Assembly (NCBI RefSeq): GCF_026210795.1
Contig: NC_089452.1
Coordinates: 1,178,001 to 1,242,000, forward strand
Source: Rhizophagus irregularis
Lineage: Eukaryota > Glomeromycota > Glomeromycetes > Glomerales > Glomeraceae
Direction: 5' to 3'
Length of the DNA stretch: 64,000 bases
Shown here in pieces: positions 47,820-59,537 of this stretch. Within the stretch, counting starts at the first letter, position 1; every line of letters starts with the position of its first letter. The notes under the pieces were generated by a model, which did not search any database, was not told the DNA's origin, and saw only the letters and a list, made by a program, of their open reading frames with translations. The translations under genes were made by a program, and so were the position numbers.

Positions 47820-50545
47820 TTTTTTTTTTTAAAACTGTAATGCATCTTTATTAGGATTTATAGTCAAGTAACTTATCCTAAATTACAAGATACTTAGAGC
47901 CGACCGTGCTAAACACGTGACAACCCTATAACAGAGTAATCGAACAAAACAAAAAGAAACATTACAGAAAATTAATAAAATAAATATACTACCTGAAAAT
48001 AAAATGCCTAAAACTAGCAAACTATACTATTTGTGAAACCTAACTATTTGAATTCTAAATTTTAAAGTGTAGGATTAAAGATGAAATGTGTAATGATGTT
48101 CAGGTCTGCCATGTGCAGCTTCAAAAGATGAGTCCCAACGGTCCCACACCCAAACAGTTCATTCCACCAAATCCCCCTTATACCTACAAAAAAAATAAAA
48201 GTTAGTATTCTGAACTAAATTGAACAAGTTGAAATAAAATACATTTTTGTTGTGAATTTTTGTTATCGGAATCTTTTTTACGTGAATCACGTGACTTCGA
48301 TTAAAATATAATTCATTTCTCCTCGTAAGTCTCTTCCTTCTCTCTTCACTTCTTGTTATTCTTCTTTTTCTTTTTCTTTCCACTTTTCTTCTTTGATGGT
48401 GATGCTTCAGGTTCTACCTCTTTTTCCTCTATCTCTTCCTCTTCTGTATCTTCTTCAATTCCGTAAATTGCCGATGGTGAAAAAGAAATCAATTGCTCTC
48501 TTTGCCTCTTCTCCTTATACATTTCATTGAAAGCTTTGCTTCTTTCTTCTTCATCTTCTATCTCGCTCCATTTACTTGGCGATTCCAGAATTGGTCTCTT
48601 TTCTCCAATTTTCTTTTCATCTTGGTATCGATTTTCATTCTCCAATCTTTGTTTAAAATTATCGTTCATGGTTGTATATTCCTGGAATATTTTCGTTTGT
48701 TCCGCTAAACTGATAATTCTTTGTCCTAAATGGAAGAAATTGTTTCTCTCCATTGCCCAATCTTTGGCTTTCTCCATTGAATCAATCTTATTCTCCTTGC
48801 TCACTAAACGCAGGGCCTCTGTATTGATTCTTTCCCATTCCATTGCGTTGGACAGTTGATCGAAGACATCTTTCACTTCCATTAATTTGTCGACTAGACT
48901 ACCATTGTGGGTTGATTCTTGATACTGAACATATTTGATTTTATTTGTTGTTCTGTAATCTTTTATGATATCAACCGCTTCTTCAAGCGCTACGTTATCT
49001 TTCTTCAGTTGTTGCCCTTTGTTTTCTGAAGTGTCATTATGATCTGGAGTATTCTCTTCTCCTACTCTCCATTTTTTAATCATCTCGACAACTTCGTTTT
49101 CGTCTGGCGTCTTGCTTATCCTTAGTGGCTTTTCTTCCGCTTTTGATGGATGTAATAAGCTTTCTTGTCGTGAGGCGAAGTTCCCTAATTCTCTATAAAT
49201 TCTCTCCAGTGGTGTGATAGGTGTCTTCGGTTCACTTGCCAGCCGTAAAGGTGATCTTGTCCTATTTTCCCTATTTTCTGTAGCTATAACCTTTTCTTGT
49301 ACTATCTTCTCTTGTACTTTTGTCGCTCTTGTCTTAGCATCACCGTCTTTGTATATCGTCTTCTTGTTTCTCACAAGCCAAACTCTATTAATATCTCCCT
49401 GTGTGCATGAATCCTCCACTGCTTCTTCCATTTCTTTGAGGTTCCTAAAATATCCAATCACTTTCCAATTTTTTGTGATTTTGATAATTTTAATGAAAGC
49501 CGTCTTGGAAGTTTGTTGCAGTTTTTTCGTAAAGCCGTATGTGTTTCCCTTCTTTATGGATTCCATTTCTTCGTTAGTTAGGTCTCTCACAGTCTGCCAT
49601 TGATCCCGCTCTTGTCGTCCTTTCAAACCTAGTTTTGCGTCATACCATCTGATAAAGTTTTTGCTAATACAAATACCGAAATGTCCATCCAAGAACGTTT
49701 TTTCAAAGTTTTCGTTCAAAGCGATTTTTGCCTTAACGGTTTTGTATTTGTATTGACCTCGAATTTGCAGTCTATAAACCATTCCTAACTTCATCAGATT
49801 AGTTCTTACATCGTCTTCACTCCAATATTTTGGTATATCGTAGAAAAATATGTCACGTGCCTCCTTGGCCTGCTGATCATTACTAACATTTTCGGGTAAA
49901 ACTGGTATCTCTAAAATTTCTTCCCGTTTTCTCCTATTTGATGTTGATCTTCCTTTTTTTGATTTCTTCAGCTGATCGAATTCTTTGTTAACGCCAGTTT
50001 TAACCTTTTTTAGTTCTGATCTCGTTTTCTCTACTTCTTGCGAAATTTTCCTTATTTGCTCATTTTTCTGCGATATTATTCATTCTTGTGTTTTCTCCTA
50101 CTTGCCTTTCTTGTCCATCATGTGATCTTGCCTCCGCAGCTCTTCTCGCAACTTTGAATTTTCCCATGAGAGTCTTTTTATTTCGTCTATATAGACGTCG
50201 AAAGACGTTGCTGTACACTTTAAAACTATTTCTTGTATAGTCTCTTTTTTCGTACAGCGTCATTCCGTATCGACTCCAGGAAGTTCTGTTCAGTTTTGCT
50301 GAGACCGCCGTCTCTTGGTACTCTTTCTTGGCTTTTTGCTGTGGTCCTTGAGTTCGCACTGAAAATATTTTTTGTTTCTTTTAGAAACCTATATCTATAT
50401 TCTGTAAATTTGTATGCTGACTCCATTTTTGAGGTTTTTTATTTGGATTTTATTAATAAAAAAAACTCGTAAAAGACGTTTTTCCTTCCACAAAAAATTT
50501 GGGCAGAATGATCGTCAGAAAGAGTCACCTTTCCTTTTATCAATC
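47820..50545 (-). mobile_element. ORF1-only LINE-like retroelement, 2.7 kb
   Basis: ACGTTTTTACACTTTATT occurs exactly at 47802-47819 and 50546-50563. On the minus strand the element ends in TTTTAAAAAAAAAAA next to the left copy, with AATAAA about 18 nt before the A run. This is the footprint of target-primed reverse transcription. It carries an ORF1-type protein but no endonuclease or reverse transcriptase, like the half-LINE (HAL1) elements of mammals. The 3' part contains CTAAC followed by a T run and GTAG (about 48180-48215 read on the minus strand), which looks like an unspliced intron end. Confidence 0.85.
48346..50424 (-). pseudogene. ORF1-like RNA-binding protein of the retroelement
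   Basis: From ATG at 50424 the frame starts MESAYKFTEYRYRFLKE and reaches TAG near 50228. Further on, a frame with two more stops (a TAG and a TGA at about 50100 and 50080) reads a coiled-coil-like stretch (WENSKLREELRRQ, NEQIRKISQEVEKTRSELKK), a basic segment, then RDIFFYDIPKYWSEDDVRTN and KTVKAKIAL, which look like the RNP2 and RNP1 parts of an RRM. It stays open from there for about 550 residues to 48346, ending in acidic runs and a lysine tail. Coiled coil, RRM and basic C-terminus is the usual LINE ORF1 plan. The open C-terminal 482 residues start at 49794. Confidence 0.7.
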
Positions 50546-51663
50546 ACGTTTTTACACTTTATTATCTCTAGCGCTAATATATTTATCAATCCCAATTAGT
50601 TTTCGTGAGGGAAATTATCCGATTAAACTTCAAAATGATTTGGTTGGTCGTAGTGCAGTTTTTGGGATGAAAATGTTACTATTCTTAAAATTGAATAGAT
50701 CATACAATAATCCTAAAAATCAAAAAGAATTCAAATCATATCTTTGGTCATTATTTAATTGGAGTTTTGATTCTTATATAATTCCTCCAAAATCGGATGA
50801 TCCTTTGATTATTAAATCTCCTACAACTTCACAAATTAACGGAAAGTTGATCAGCCGCTTCATAATTACTTTTGTAAAATGGTTAATTTATGAACTTATC
50901 ACATAAGTATGTAGTAGAAATACCAGAAAAGGCTTATCAAGTTCGCTTAATTGAATTTATTACAAAAGGAATCCCTGCCATTACAATGTCTTCAATTTTA
51001 CATTACTTGAATATCACTTTATCTATATACTTGTTGCTTTCATTACTTTATGATGTTTTCACTATTATTAACGCAATTTTCTTTCGTCTTTTCTTTCATC
51101 CCACATCGGAAAATAACAATCACAAATCTATTTTGATTAAATCCGGTTTTCTTACTCCTTCAGAATACGTTTCTTTAAAAGAATGGATGATTACATTCAT
51201 ATTCAATACAAAACATTTATTTAACGAGCCATGGATAGCATCAAGTCCTCGTGATTTTTGGTCTACTCGTTGGCAATTGATGTTTAGCGAAATTTTTAAA
51301 GAATTAGGTTACTTACCTGTCAGAAATTTTCTCTCTTCATTCGTTCCAAGGAAATTTGCAAATATGATGGGTGTACTTGATGCTTTATGTTTTAGTAGTT
51401 TATTTCATGAATACCTTATTATTGGACAATTTAATATTTGGACGGGTGAACAATTCTTTTTCTTTATGATTCATGGAGTAATAATAATTTTATGGGAAGC
51501 TGTGTTTGGCTATGAGAAAAAAAATGAGATTACAAAATGTAAAAGATTTTTAAAATGGGGTTTGTTATTAATTATTAATTTAATATTTATACCAGCATTT
51601 ATTGAACCTTTGATAAGAAAACGTGAGAATTTTCTTCTTCGATCATATTTTTCTAATCAATGA

Positions 51664-52331
51664 AATTATTTTAAATTTTTGTAACATTTTATATTATTTT
51701 AACATAAATAAATAGATTAAATTTTCTTCATTAAAATATAAATTCGTGACGTAATATCAGATATCAAAATGTCAAAAATAAAAAAAAGTAGTTATGTTAT
51801 AAAGTTTACGTCTAATATGTCACATAATTAAAATTAAAAATAATATAAATATATGGTATAATTAAATAATAGATAAATTCCCATCTAATTAATTTTTTTT
51901 TTTTTAAAGATTAGTACCCAAATTTAACGTTTCGGATAGAATATTTAATTCATAAATTTATTCCGATATCCCATATTAGGGACCGTTGATCTTTTGCCCA
52001 AAATTTGCACCAAAGTTGATTGACTTTATATGAATATAAGCAAACCTATCATCTCTAAATATTCAAAAATATCGTTTAAGCCATCAGTAGGAAGTAGAGG
52101 TATGGTTTCAATATGACAAAGAAAGGTTTTAAATTCTTAAACAAGACGGAAATGTACTTAAGTGTTTTAATTGTGTACAGTATAAAGTCGACTTTGTTAA
52201 CTTTTAAATTAATTATGCGTAAATAAGTTATTGCAGGTCTGAGTGGTCGTCAATTAGGAATACATTTAATTATTCAATGTTTAATACGGTCATATTAAAT
52301 AATGTTGTCATATGTAACCACGTGGCACAAT
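51664..52331. other. AT-rich intergenic region
   Basis: No gene or clear repeat is visible between the wax-synthase-like gene and the hAT-like element. Confidence 0.4.
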
Positions 52332-53693
52332 TATACTTGCCGCCCATATAAATGGGATTGGGAGAATCCCATATCCCATCCCACCCATATCCCATCCCAT
52401 ATCCCATTTATCCCATCCCATTTGTCATAATCCCATTCCAATCCCAAATCCCAATCCCATTCCAATCCCATATCCCATATCCCATCCCATATCCCATTAA
52501 TCTTATACATGTATATTGTGTAACCTTACTCCCATTGGTCTATCTATCACGTGATGTTACACAAAATTCCAAAAAAGGAAATTTTTCTTCCCACAAAAAA
52601 TGAGAGATTTGGTTTCACAAGCATTCCGAAAAAGGAAATTTTTATGCCGATCATATAATTCCGGCCAGAATTACAGCTCTAGTATTACGGTCCTTTTTCA
52701 AATTAGTTTTTTGCGATTTTCTCAATATCCAGTGATCCAATTTTGATAAACTTTTTTTTAATTTGTAGCTAATATTAAGCTCTATAAAATAAAAAAATTT
52801 CTTGCAAGAAATAATAAAAAAAAAGAGCAGATTAGGTTAATTTTTGCAAAAAGCCATTATGAATTCTATAATAGATGTCTGAGGTCCTGTAATATCAATT
52901 AAATAAGAATATTTGGAATTAATTTTTTATTGTTGCATTTATAAAAAAACATTACAAAATTATAAATTTTTTATAACAAAAATGTAATATTTTAACTTTA
53001 TTTTAACCTATCTATTAAAATAATAAAAAATTTATCTATAAAATAATAAATAATAATTCATTAACATCAAATGCTTAGTATTTAATTAAAATGGCTTGGT
53101 ATTCAATAAAAATGGATTTAGTTTTCTAATTTTTTTAATTTAAATTTAAATTATTAGCATATACAGTATAAGATATAATATCTTTAAAGAGATTTATTTA
53201 TAATTTTTTGTATATTTAATTATTTGTAAAGTATTAACCTATTAAGCATTCATATTATTATCATATAATCTGTAATTAATCAATTCTTAGATTAAAGAGT
53301 ATTATATTTGAAAAAATTTTATGTTAAAAAAGAAGGAGTTTGCTATTTATCGCCGGAGTCACGTAATTTTTAATTTTGGCCGGAATTAAGTGATCGACAT
53401 AAAATTTCCTTTTTTGGATTATCGTGTAACTCATTTCCCCGTTTTTGATGAGAATCAAAATTGCCTTTTTTGGATTGTGTAACGTTACTCAAGTGCCCAA
53501 AAAAGGAAATTTTGACCGGAATTATAAAATTTGGCTGAAATTATAGGAAATGGGATTTGGGATGGGATTTGGGATTTGGGATGGGATTGGGATTGGGATT
53601 TGGGATTGGAATGGGAATGGGATTTGGGATTTGGGATGGAATGGGATGGGATGGGATGGGACTCCCATCCCATTTAAATGGGCGGCAAGTATA
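52332..53693. mobile_element. hAT-like non-autonomous element with CCCAT subterminal repeats, 1,362 bp
   Basis: The ends TATACTTGCCGCCCAT are inverted, and the flanks GGCACAAT (52324-52331, 53694-53701) are an exact 8-bp duplication. The first 165 bp hold about 20 CCCAT/CCCATATCCC units and the last 150 bp hold the mirror GGGAT/GGGATTT units. Further in, both arms carry TCCAAAAAAGGAAATTTT and AATTCCGGCCAGAATT-type blocks in opposite order. The middle (52700-53330) is AT-rich with no transposase. Confidence 0.88.
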
Positions 53694-53701
53694 GGCACAA
53701 T

Positions 53702-54594
53702 GACAGTCAATTATTCAACATCCTACAGACAAGACTTTAAGTATAATAAGTAACTATTTTATTTGATTGTTAAAAGTTTTTAGAAATAGTGAAATAAAAG
53801 ATTGTATAAAAGCTTATAACTTTAAGCAAAATTTGGTATGGATTTATTTATTTATATTATATTTAAATAGTTTAAATAAACATAAAGACATTATTTATTT
53901 TAAAGCTAAGTAAAATATTTGGAATACCTTTAATACCTTATTAATGATAATTTTTATTTTAATATCATTAGGATCATAATTGGAGCTTTTATTTTAGTAT
54001 AATTTCACTTGATTTGAGTCGTATGTTATAAAAAAAAAAGAATTTTTTTTTTAAATGAATAAAGATGAATAGCTAATGATTAACCTATCTTTATGAAATT
54101 ACTATTGTTAGATTCTATTAAAATAGAACTTTTAATTTAGCATAATTTATTTGGTTTAACCAAAAATATGAATTTTCGAAAATTTTACGTACGCTTATAA
54201 TACAAATGTTTTTTGCACATGATGGATGGCATCGTCCATCCAATCATTTCCATAGTTTTTAAAAATTTTTGAAAGTTTTCTAAAGGACAAATCTGCAGAT
54301 CGACGATCACTGTAAAATGTTTACACGTCATTCTTGCGATAGGCCTAAGCAATGCATAAATAGGTAATTAGCTCTACGCATCTCTTCAGGACCAGAATAT
54401 CGTAATACCGCCTGACAATATCCAAAATAGAAAGGTTCTATACATTATTTTGGTTCATTCAATCTATGTATTGCTTGGAGTTCTCTTGTGATACGTGATG
54501 AATAAATCAGTAGAATCCTGTGCAACATGGAACAACATAAATTTTGTAATTTCATGTGAACTAACCATATACCCTTTACAAGATTTTATTAAAA
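53702..54594. other. AT-rich intergenic region
   Basis: No supported gene; an inverted GATGGATGGCATCGTCCATC lies near 54222-54241. Confidence 0.4.
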
Positions 54595-55160
54595 AAAAAA
54601 TATACAAGCTAAACGTAGACGTTCTTTACTTGATATTTAAAGAATTTCAAGATGATAAAAGACTATATTCATGTCTTTCAGTTAATAAAATTTTTTTTAA
54701 AATAATTATTCCAATTTTATGGAATAATTCTTGGAAATTCTTAGAGTTAGGAAAAGAAAATAATTATTATACATTTATATTATTTCACATTTATCAGATG
54801 AGTCAAAAACAACTTAAAGAATCTAGGAGTTGACTTTTTGACAAATTTATATCAAAAACCCTTATATAACTATATTATTTTGTAAACATTATAAATTTAA
54901 AAGTAATTCAAGATATAATTGAAATTCAAAGTATATGCAATAAACCTAAAATTTTAATTATTCAAAATTAAAATATTCAAACTCTTTATAAATGAAATAT
55001 GGAATATATACATCTTTATATGCCTATCAATTTGATTTTCAAATACATCTCATTCCTGAAGGCTGAAGCAAAAAGCTGTCTATCAGAAATAAATGATGTT
55101 TTAGTTGAATTAGCAGAAATATGTAAATCCGTCTTTTATTATTATGTTAATTTGAAAGTA
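54595..55160 (+). pseudogene. Degenerate F-box-like gene
   Basis: KLNVDVLYLIFKEFQDDKRLYSCLSVNK and IIPILWNNSWKFLELGKEN match the N-terminus of the intact copies. Frameshifts follow after about 54780, then pieces equivalent to LYQKPLYNYI, LFINE, HLYMP and LVELAEICKSV appear in different frames. Everything beyond the middle of the gene is deleted. It lies about 280 bp upstream of the intact copy at 55439. Confidence 0.85.
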
Positions 55161-55438
55161 TGAGAATTGCTTTGTTATATAAGTGATACAACTGAAGGGT
55201 TGATAAGATTAGATAGTTTTGCAATAGTTATATATAGATAATATTTAATACAAATGGATCACTTATAATTTGGGAATGTTTATTTTAATAAGTTACGATG
55301 TGATCGGCTTTGAATTTCTGTACTACCCGCGTGACTGAAATTTTGACGTATTTTGTACGACATACCCATAAATATTTATGTTTTACAAATGAGTCATACT
55401 TGCATGTCTTGCATGTTTTTTTTTTCTTTTAATAAAAA

Positions 55439-56806
55439 ATGTCTAAATTAAATAGAGACGTTCTTTATTTGATATTTGAAGAATTACAAGATAATGAAAA
55501 ATCTCTTTGTTCATGTCTTTTAGTTAATAAAACTTGGTGTGAAACAATTATTCCAATTTTATGGAAAAATCCTTGGAAATTCTTAAAGGAGGGAAAAGAA
55601 AAAATTCTATTTAACATAATAATTTCACATTTATCTGATGATAATTTAAGTAAAAGTATTGAAAATTTATATCAAAAACCTTCATTCAATTATATTTATT
55701 TTTGTAGATATTTAAATTTTAATCATATTGAAAACATAATTGAAACGAATATTTTACTTAAAAATGAAATAATCAAACTTTTTATTAATGAAAATATGAA
55801 ATATACACACCTTTATATACCCCAACAATTTGATTTTCAATTATATCTCATTCCTGGTTTCGAACAATCCTTTTCAGATATTGAATTCCTTAGCTGTAAC
55901 ACTAGAATAAATGATAATATTTTAGTTGAATTAACTAAAATTTGTAAATCGATTAAAGAATTGGAACTTTTTACTGAAGTTCGTAATAATAATTATGAGA
56001 TTATTAGATTAATTGAAACACAAAAGAAATTATCAAATATTTATTTTATAAATAAATATATACGAAATGATGAATCATTTTGTAAATCTCTTGAAAATTC
56101 TTTGATTAAACATGCGAATAATATTCATTATTTAATGATAACCAGACAACCTGCAACAAAGATTCTTCCATTATTTATTAATTTAAAAATATTAGAATTG
56201 CAATGTAATTCTCTTGATATAACATGGAATTGTTTAGAGAATTTATCATTACCTTTCTTACAAAGTTTAAAGGCAAGTCGAGTTCCAATCAAACCTTTAG
56301 CAAGTTTAATTGAAAATACGAGTGGACATCTTACTTTAGTAAAAATTGATCATATACGTCATGATGAAAAATATAATAAAAGAATTATTGAAGCTATCTA
56401 TCAAAATTGTCCTAACCTTAAATATCTTAAATTATTATTTAAAAATAGTAATATTTTAGAATTAAAAAATTTATTAATTAATTGTAAATATTTGATTGGT
56501 TTATATATTATTATTGATAATATGAGAGATGTATTTGATTGTGATAATTTATTTAAAATTTTAACTGATTCATCACCTGTTAGTTTATTTAAATTTAAAT
56601 TTGCTTTTTATTATAGAAAAATTAAACCAGATTCCTTAAAATTATTTTTTGATAATTGGAAAGGTAGACATCCTATGATATTACAATTAAGTCAAGGAGG
56701 TAATGATATGGAAGAACATTCTAATTTGATGGATAAATATAAAACAGAAGGGATAATTGAAAAATATGATGATTATTTGCATGGTGAAGATTTTGAATGG
56801 ATTTAA
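55439..56806 (+). CDS. F-box-like protein with leucine-rich-repeat-like body
   Basis: A single exon of 455 residues, same plan as the gene at 43874: F-box-like N-terminus (MSKLNRDVLYLIFEELQDNEKSLCSC, LVNKTWCETIIPILWKNPW), leucine-rich middle with FLSCNTRINDNI, CKSIKELEL, LKILELQ and LIENTSGHL, and a C-terminus SLKLFFDNWKGRHPMILQ then EGIIEKYDDYLHGEDFEWI. Probably a substrate-recognition subunit of an SCF-type ubiquitin ligase; the partner is unknown. It sits directly after a broken paralogue in the same direction, so it arose in a tandem pair. No lesion is seen. Confidence 0.88.
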   Translation: MSKLNRDVLYLIFEELQDNEKSLCSCLLVNKTWCETIIPILWKNPWKFLKEGKEKILFNIIISHLSDDNLSKSIENLYQKPSFNYIYFCRYLNFNHIENIIETNILLKNEIIKLFINENMKYTHLYIPQQFDFQLYLIPGFEQSFSDIEFLSCNTRINDNILVELTKICKSIKELELFTEVRNNNYEIIRLIETQKKLSNIYFINKYIRNDESFCKSLENSLIKHANNIHYLMITRQPATKILPLFINLKILELQCNSLDITWNCLENLSLPFLQSLKASRVPIKPLASLIENTSGHLTLVKIDHIRHDEKYNKRIIEAIYQNCPNLKYLKLLFKNSNILELKNLLINCKYLIGLYIIIDNMRDVFDCDNLFKILTDSSPVSLFKFKFAFYYRKIKPDSLKLFFDNWKGRHPMILQLSQGGNDMEEHSNLMDKYKTEGIIEKYDDYLHGEDFEWI

Positions 56807-57684
56807 CTAGTTTAAGTTTTGTATTAAGGTAATTTTTTGATTACTGTAAAAGAAAGATTCTATTATATTTTATATTAAAAAAATTATTGTGTATAATTTA
56901 GATCATACTTGTAGCATACTAAGTATAATATAGTGGCTTCTCTAATTAGTCATTTCTTCTTTGACCCTACAAAATTCAAAAAAAAATAAGTTAGTTACAA
57001 AAAATAACTAAATAAGATTCCGTTCAGGCTGTAACCTTGGATGCAACTGGGCGGATACGCATCATCCCTTCATACTTTCTATACATAATGGTTTCCCTAA
57101 TCTTTCTTCTTGCTTACTATATTTGACAGCCCTTGAATATCATATTGTGCTTGACTTAAAATATTAAAGAATAATAAGTTTAATATAGATATTAACATTG
57201 TACTACTGTATGTTCAATTATAAGTTAGCTGATAATTGATCATATAAAATAGCATTAGAATTTTTATTAAATTAGATAATTTTGGTATACAACGTGACTG
57301 GTTTATATAGCGTTAGTCATATGTACTAATAGACCCAGGTTAGAATGCATTTTTATTCGGTAAAATACTAACAGCTGATAAATTATTTTTATCTTATAGT
57401 AAGTAGTTTGGAAACTGTCACATAAATTTTTATTTGTTATTAAAAGTTTGCAATTATATAATAAAATAATTTCTACTGAAAAATAAATATAATAAATAAA
57501 TAAACTAAAAATAAATTTAATTGACTCATACCTTTCCCAGGGACCATTTTCTCGGAAAATTGGTTGTATTTTATCATCAATACCAAAAAAAACTTATCTT
57601 TAATAAATCTGTTGATATGACTAAATATGACTACGAATTATCAATTATATTACTGGCATAATTTAGATTTTTTGAAAAAAATGT
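56807..57684. other. AT-rich intergenic region
   Basis: No gene is recognised between the F-box-like gene and the tRNA-like sequence. Confidence 0.4.
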
Positions 57685-57783
57685 ATACCGACGTGGGACT
57701 CGAACCCACAATCACCAGATATCAACTGAATTCTCAACATTCATTAGAGGTCTTGGCGCGTTATCCAATTGCGCCAGTCGGGC
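57685..57783 (-). tRNA. tRNA-like gene, probably Arg (TCT) with an intron, possibly defective
   Basis: Read on the minus strand: acceptor GCCCGAC, TG, D arm GCGC-AATTGGATAA with the following CGCG, an anticodon arm with CCTCTAA, an insert of about 22 nt, stem TCTGG, variable TGATT, T arm GTGGG-TTCGAGT-CCCAC and 3' acceptor GTCGGTA. The T arm and B box are perfect. Oddities: the first two acceptor pairs do not match (GC against TA), position 33 is C instead of T, and the anticodon stem CCAAGA/TCTGG has one extra A. It may therefore be a tRNA pseudogene. Isotype is uncertain. Confidence 0.6.
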
Positions 57784-57789
57784 TGTTTT

Positions 57790-59537
57790 TTATTTTAACA
57801 TACAAAAAGGTTATATTAATTTTTACTATAATTACAGATTATATTTAATGATTAACGCTAAATCCATTAAATCAGGAATAACGGTAAAATTCATCAATAA
57901 ACTTGGTCTAATCTATTGTCATTTGTTAGTAATTCACCACTAATATTAATAATTAGACGATATTTCATTGATTTCTAATTACCGCTCTATATGATATTTA
58001 CTTATACAAATGAATTATTCTAGTAATACATCCCACACACCTGAAAGGTTATATGTTAAAGGGATCAGGTCACTTAATTACCATTAATATCCGTGTTACT
58101 AATCATCAGAACTTATGAAACTTAAATACGTAATTTATTGTTTTCAAAAAAAAAATTTGATACTATGTAAATAAAATTTTACTAGTATCCTGCACATGTT
58201 AAGGCAATAATTACAATATCATTAATTTTTTTTTTAATTTCTGTAAATGATTCGGTACTATGTACGAATACCTACATACTACAACATTATCAATAGGAAA
58301 ATAAATGATAAATTCTAGGTATTATTAAAACATTTACTTCATGATTTATTTGATAATACACGTTATAACATACAATTATGATATCAATTTTTTTACCGCT
58401 ACTATAATCCATTGACTGACCACGTAAGCACGTATTACTGCTATCAAAAGGACAGGTATGATACGAACCACATGGAATAAAAAACCTTACAGACTTTTAT
58501 TTGAATTATTTATAAATGTACTAAACTTTTAGGTTCTCTTTACACATGCAAAATGTTAACCTTCTTACATTTGTGAAGTTATTAATTAAAATTTCTTTAA
58601 AAAACATCATTTTAATTATTTTAATTGTATTTTCATATGTTTTGTATAAAATAAAGATCAAATTTACTTTATTTACCGCGTACATAATTATTTAATATCA
58701 TTACAAATGATACCAATTTTTTGCATGACTAAAATAAATACAATTGTAATATCAAGTTATAGTTGATTTCATTTTGTAACTTTCTCCCAATTTATCAGTT
58801 TTCAATTTCAAGCTTATGAGATATGAGTAATTTTCAACAAGCAGCAATTGTTAATAATTTGTGTGATCAGCATCATACTATACCGTATTTCACATATCAT
58901 ACCGTAATACTTTACTTCATTATAACGTAATTTATGGGCATTAAATTATTAAATTATTACTCCATTACTTCATGACACAACTCTGTTTTTTGAACCGTCC
59001 AAAGGTATTCAAATAATAATGATATTAATAGTGTTATTTATTTCATGGGGAGTAGACAATAATAGGGTTTTTTTCCCGAGGGGAAAAACCCTAATGTTCC
59101 CCTAAATGGGTAATCCCCCTAGGGCGTGTCATTCATTAAATATTAACTATTTTAAACTTAACTATTTTAAACTAAAATTAGTAATTTCCCGGCTATCTAT
59201 ATTCTATATGAGGCTGGGAAATGAGTAAACGAAGATTCCTGGTCATTTATAAACTCAGCTAATCACTCGCAATTTTTAAAAATTAGTATGAAGGTGACAC
59301 TTATTGCGACAGGGGATTATTATTATTATGATCATTTGGTAGTAAATATATGTTTTGAAATCAAGATCAAATCATTAAATCCCTTATTACATTGTCAAGA
59401 AATATAAATTGTTACACAAAAAGTAATGGCCTGATAGATGATCTCGACAAATATGTTACTACTAGATAAATAAAAATAAGTTCACAATAAATTTTGTTTA
59501 TTATAAAACGTATAAAAAATATTTTAATTTACAGGGT
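57790..59537. other. AT-rich intergenic region
   Basis: No gene is supported. At 59063-59092 AGGGTTTTTTTCCC and GGGGAAAAACCCT form a hairpin around CGA, followed by more C/G-rich short sequence (to 59130) that stands out from the surroundings. Confidence 0.4.

Larger units (their letters stand above)
47581..51663 (+). pseudogene. Wax-synthase-like membrane acyltransferase, split by a retroelement
   Basis: The coding parts are 47581-47819 and 50564-51663. The 18-bp repeat at the insertion gives an exact in-frame join (RKRFYTL / LSLALIY). Hydrophobic segments, FWSTRWQLMFSEIFKELGY and SSLFHEYLI match the wax-synthase/MBOAT-like family, which transfers acyl groups to long-chain alcohols in the endoplasmic reticulum. 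The block usually reads RWH; here it is RWQ. FHEYL carries the likely catalytic His. A second lesion lies near 50903: one extra T (ACATAAG) stops the frame after LIYELIT, and the next frame continues KYVVEIPEK to the end. The uninterrupted protein would have been about 445 residues. Confidence 0.85.

Noticed and set aside
48493-49603. Plus-strand frames of 71-129 residues opposite the retroelement ORF1
   Set aside because: They are shadows of the minus-strand coding region, which has the coherent coiled-coil/RRM plan.
52352-52603. Pro/Ile/Ser-rich frames over the CCCAT repeats
   Set aside because: They are translations of the subterminal repeats of the hAT-like element.
57700-57760. Reading the tRNA-like gene with anticodon CTA (a UAG suppressor)
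   Set aside because: This needs an anticodon stem AAGAC with no matching GTCTT on the other side; the TCT reading pairs better, although imperfectly.
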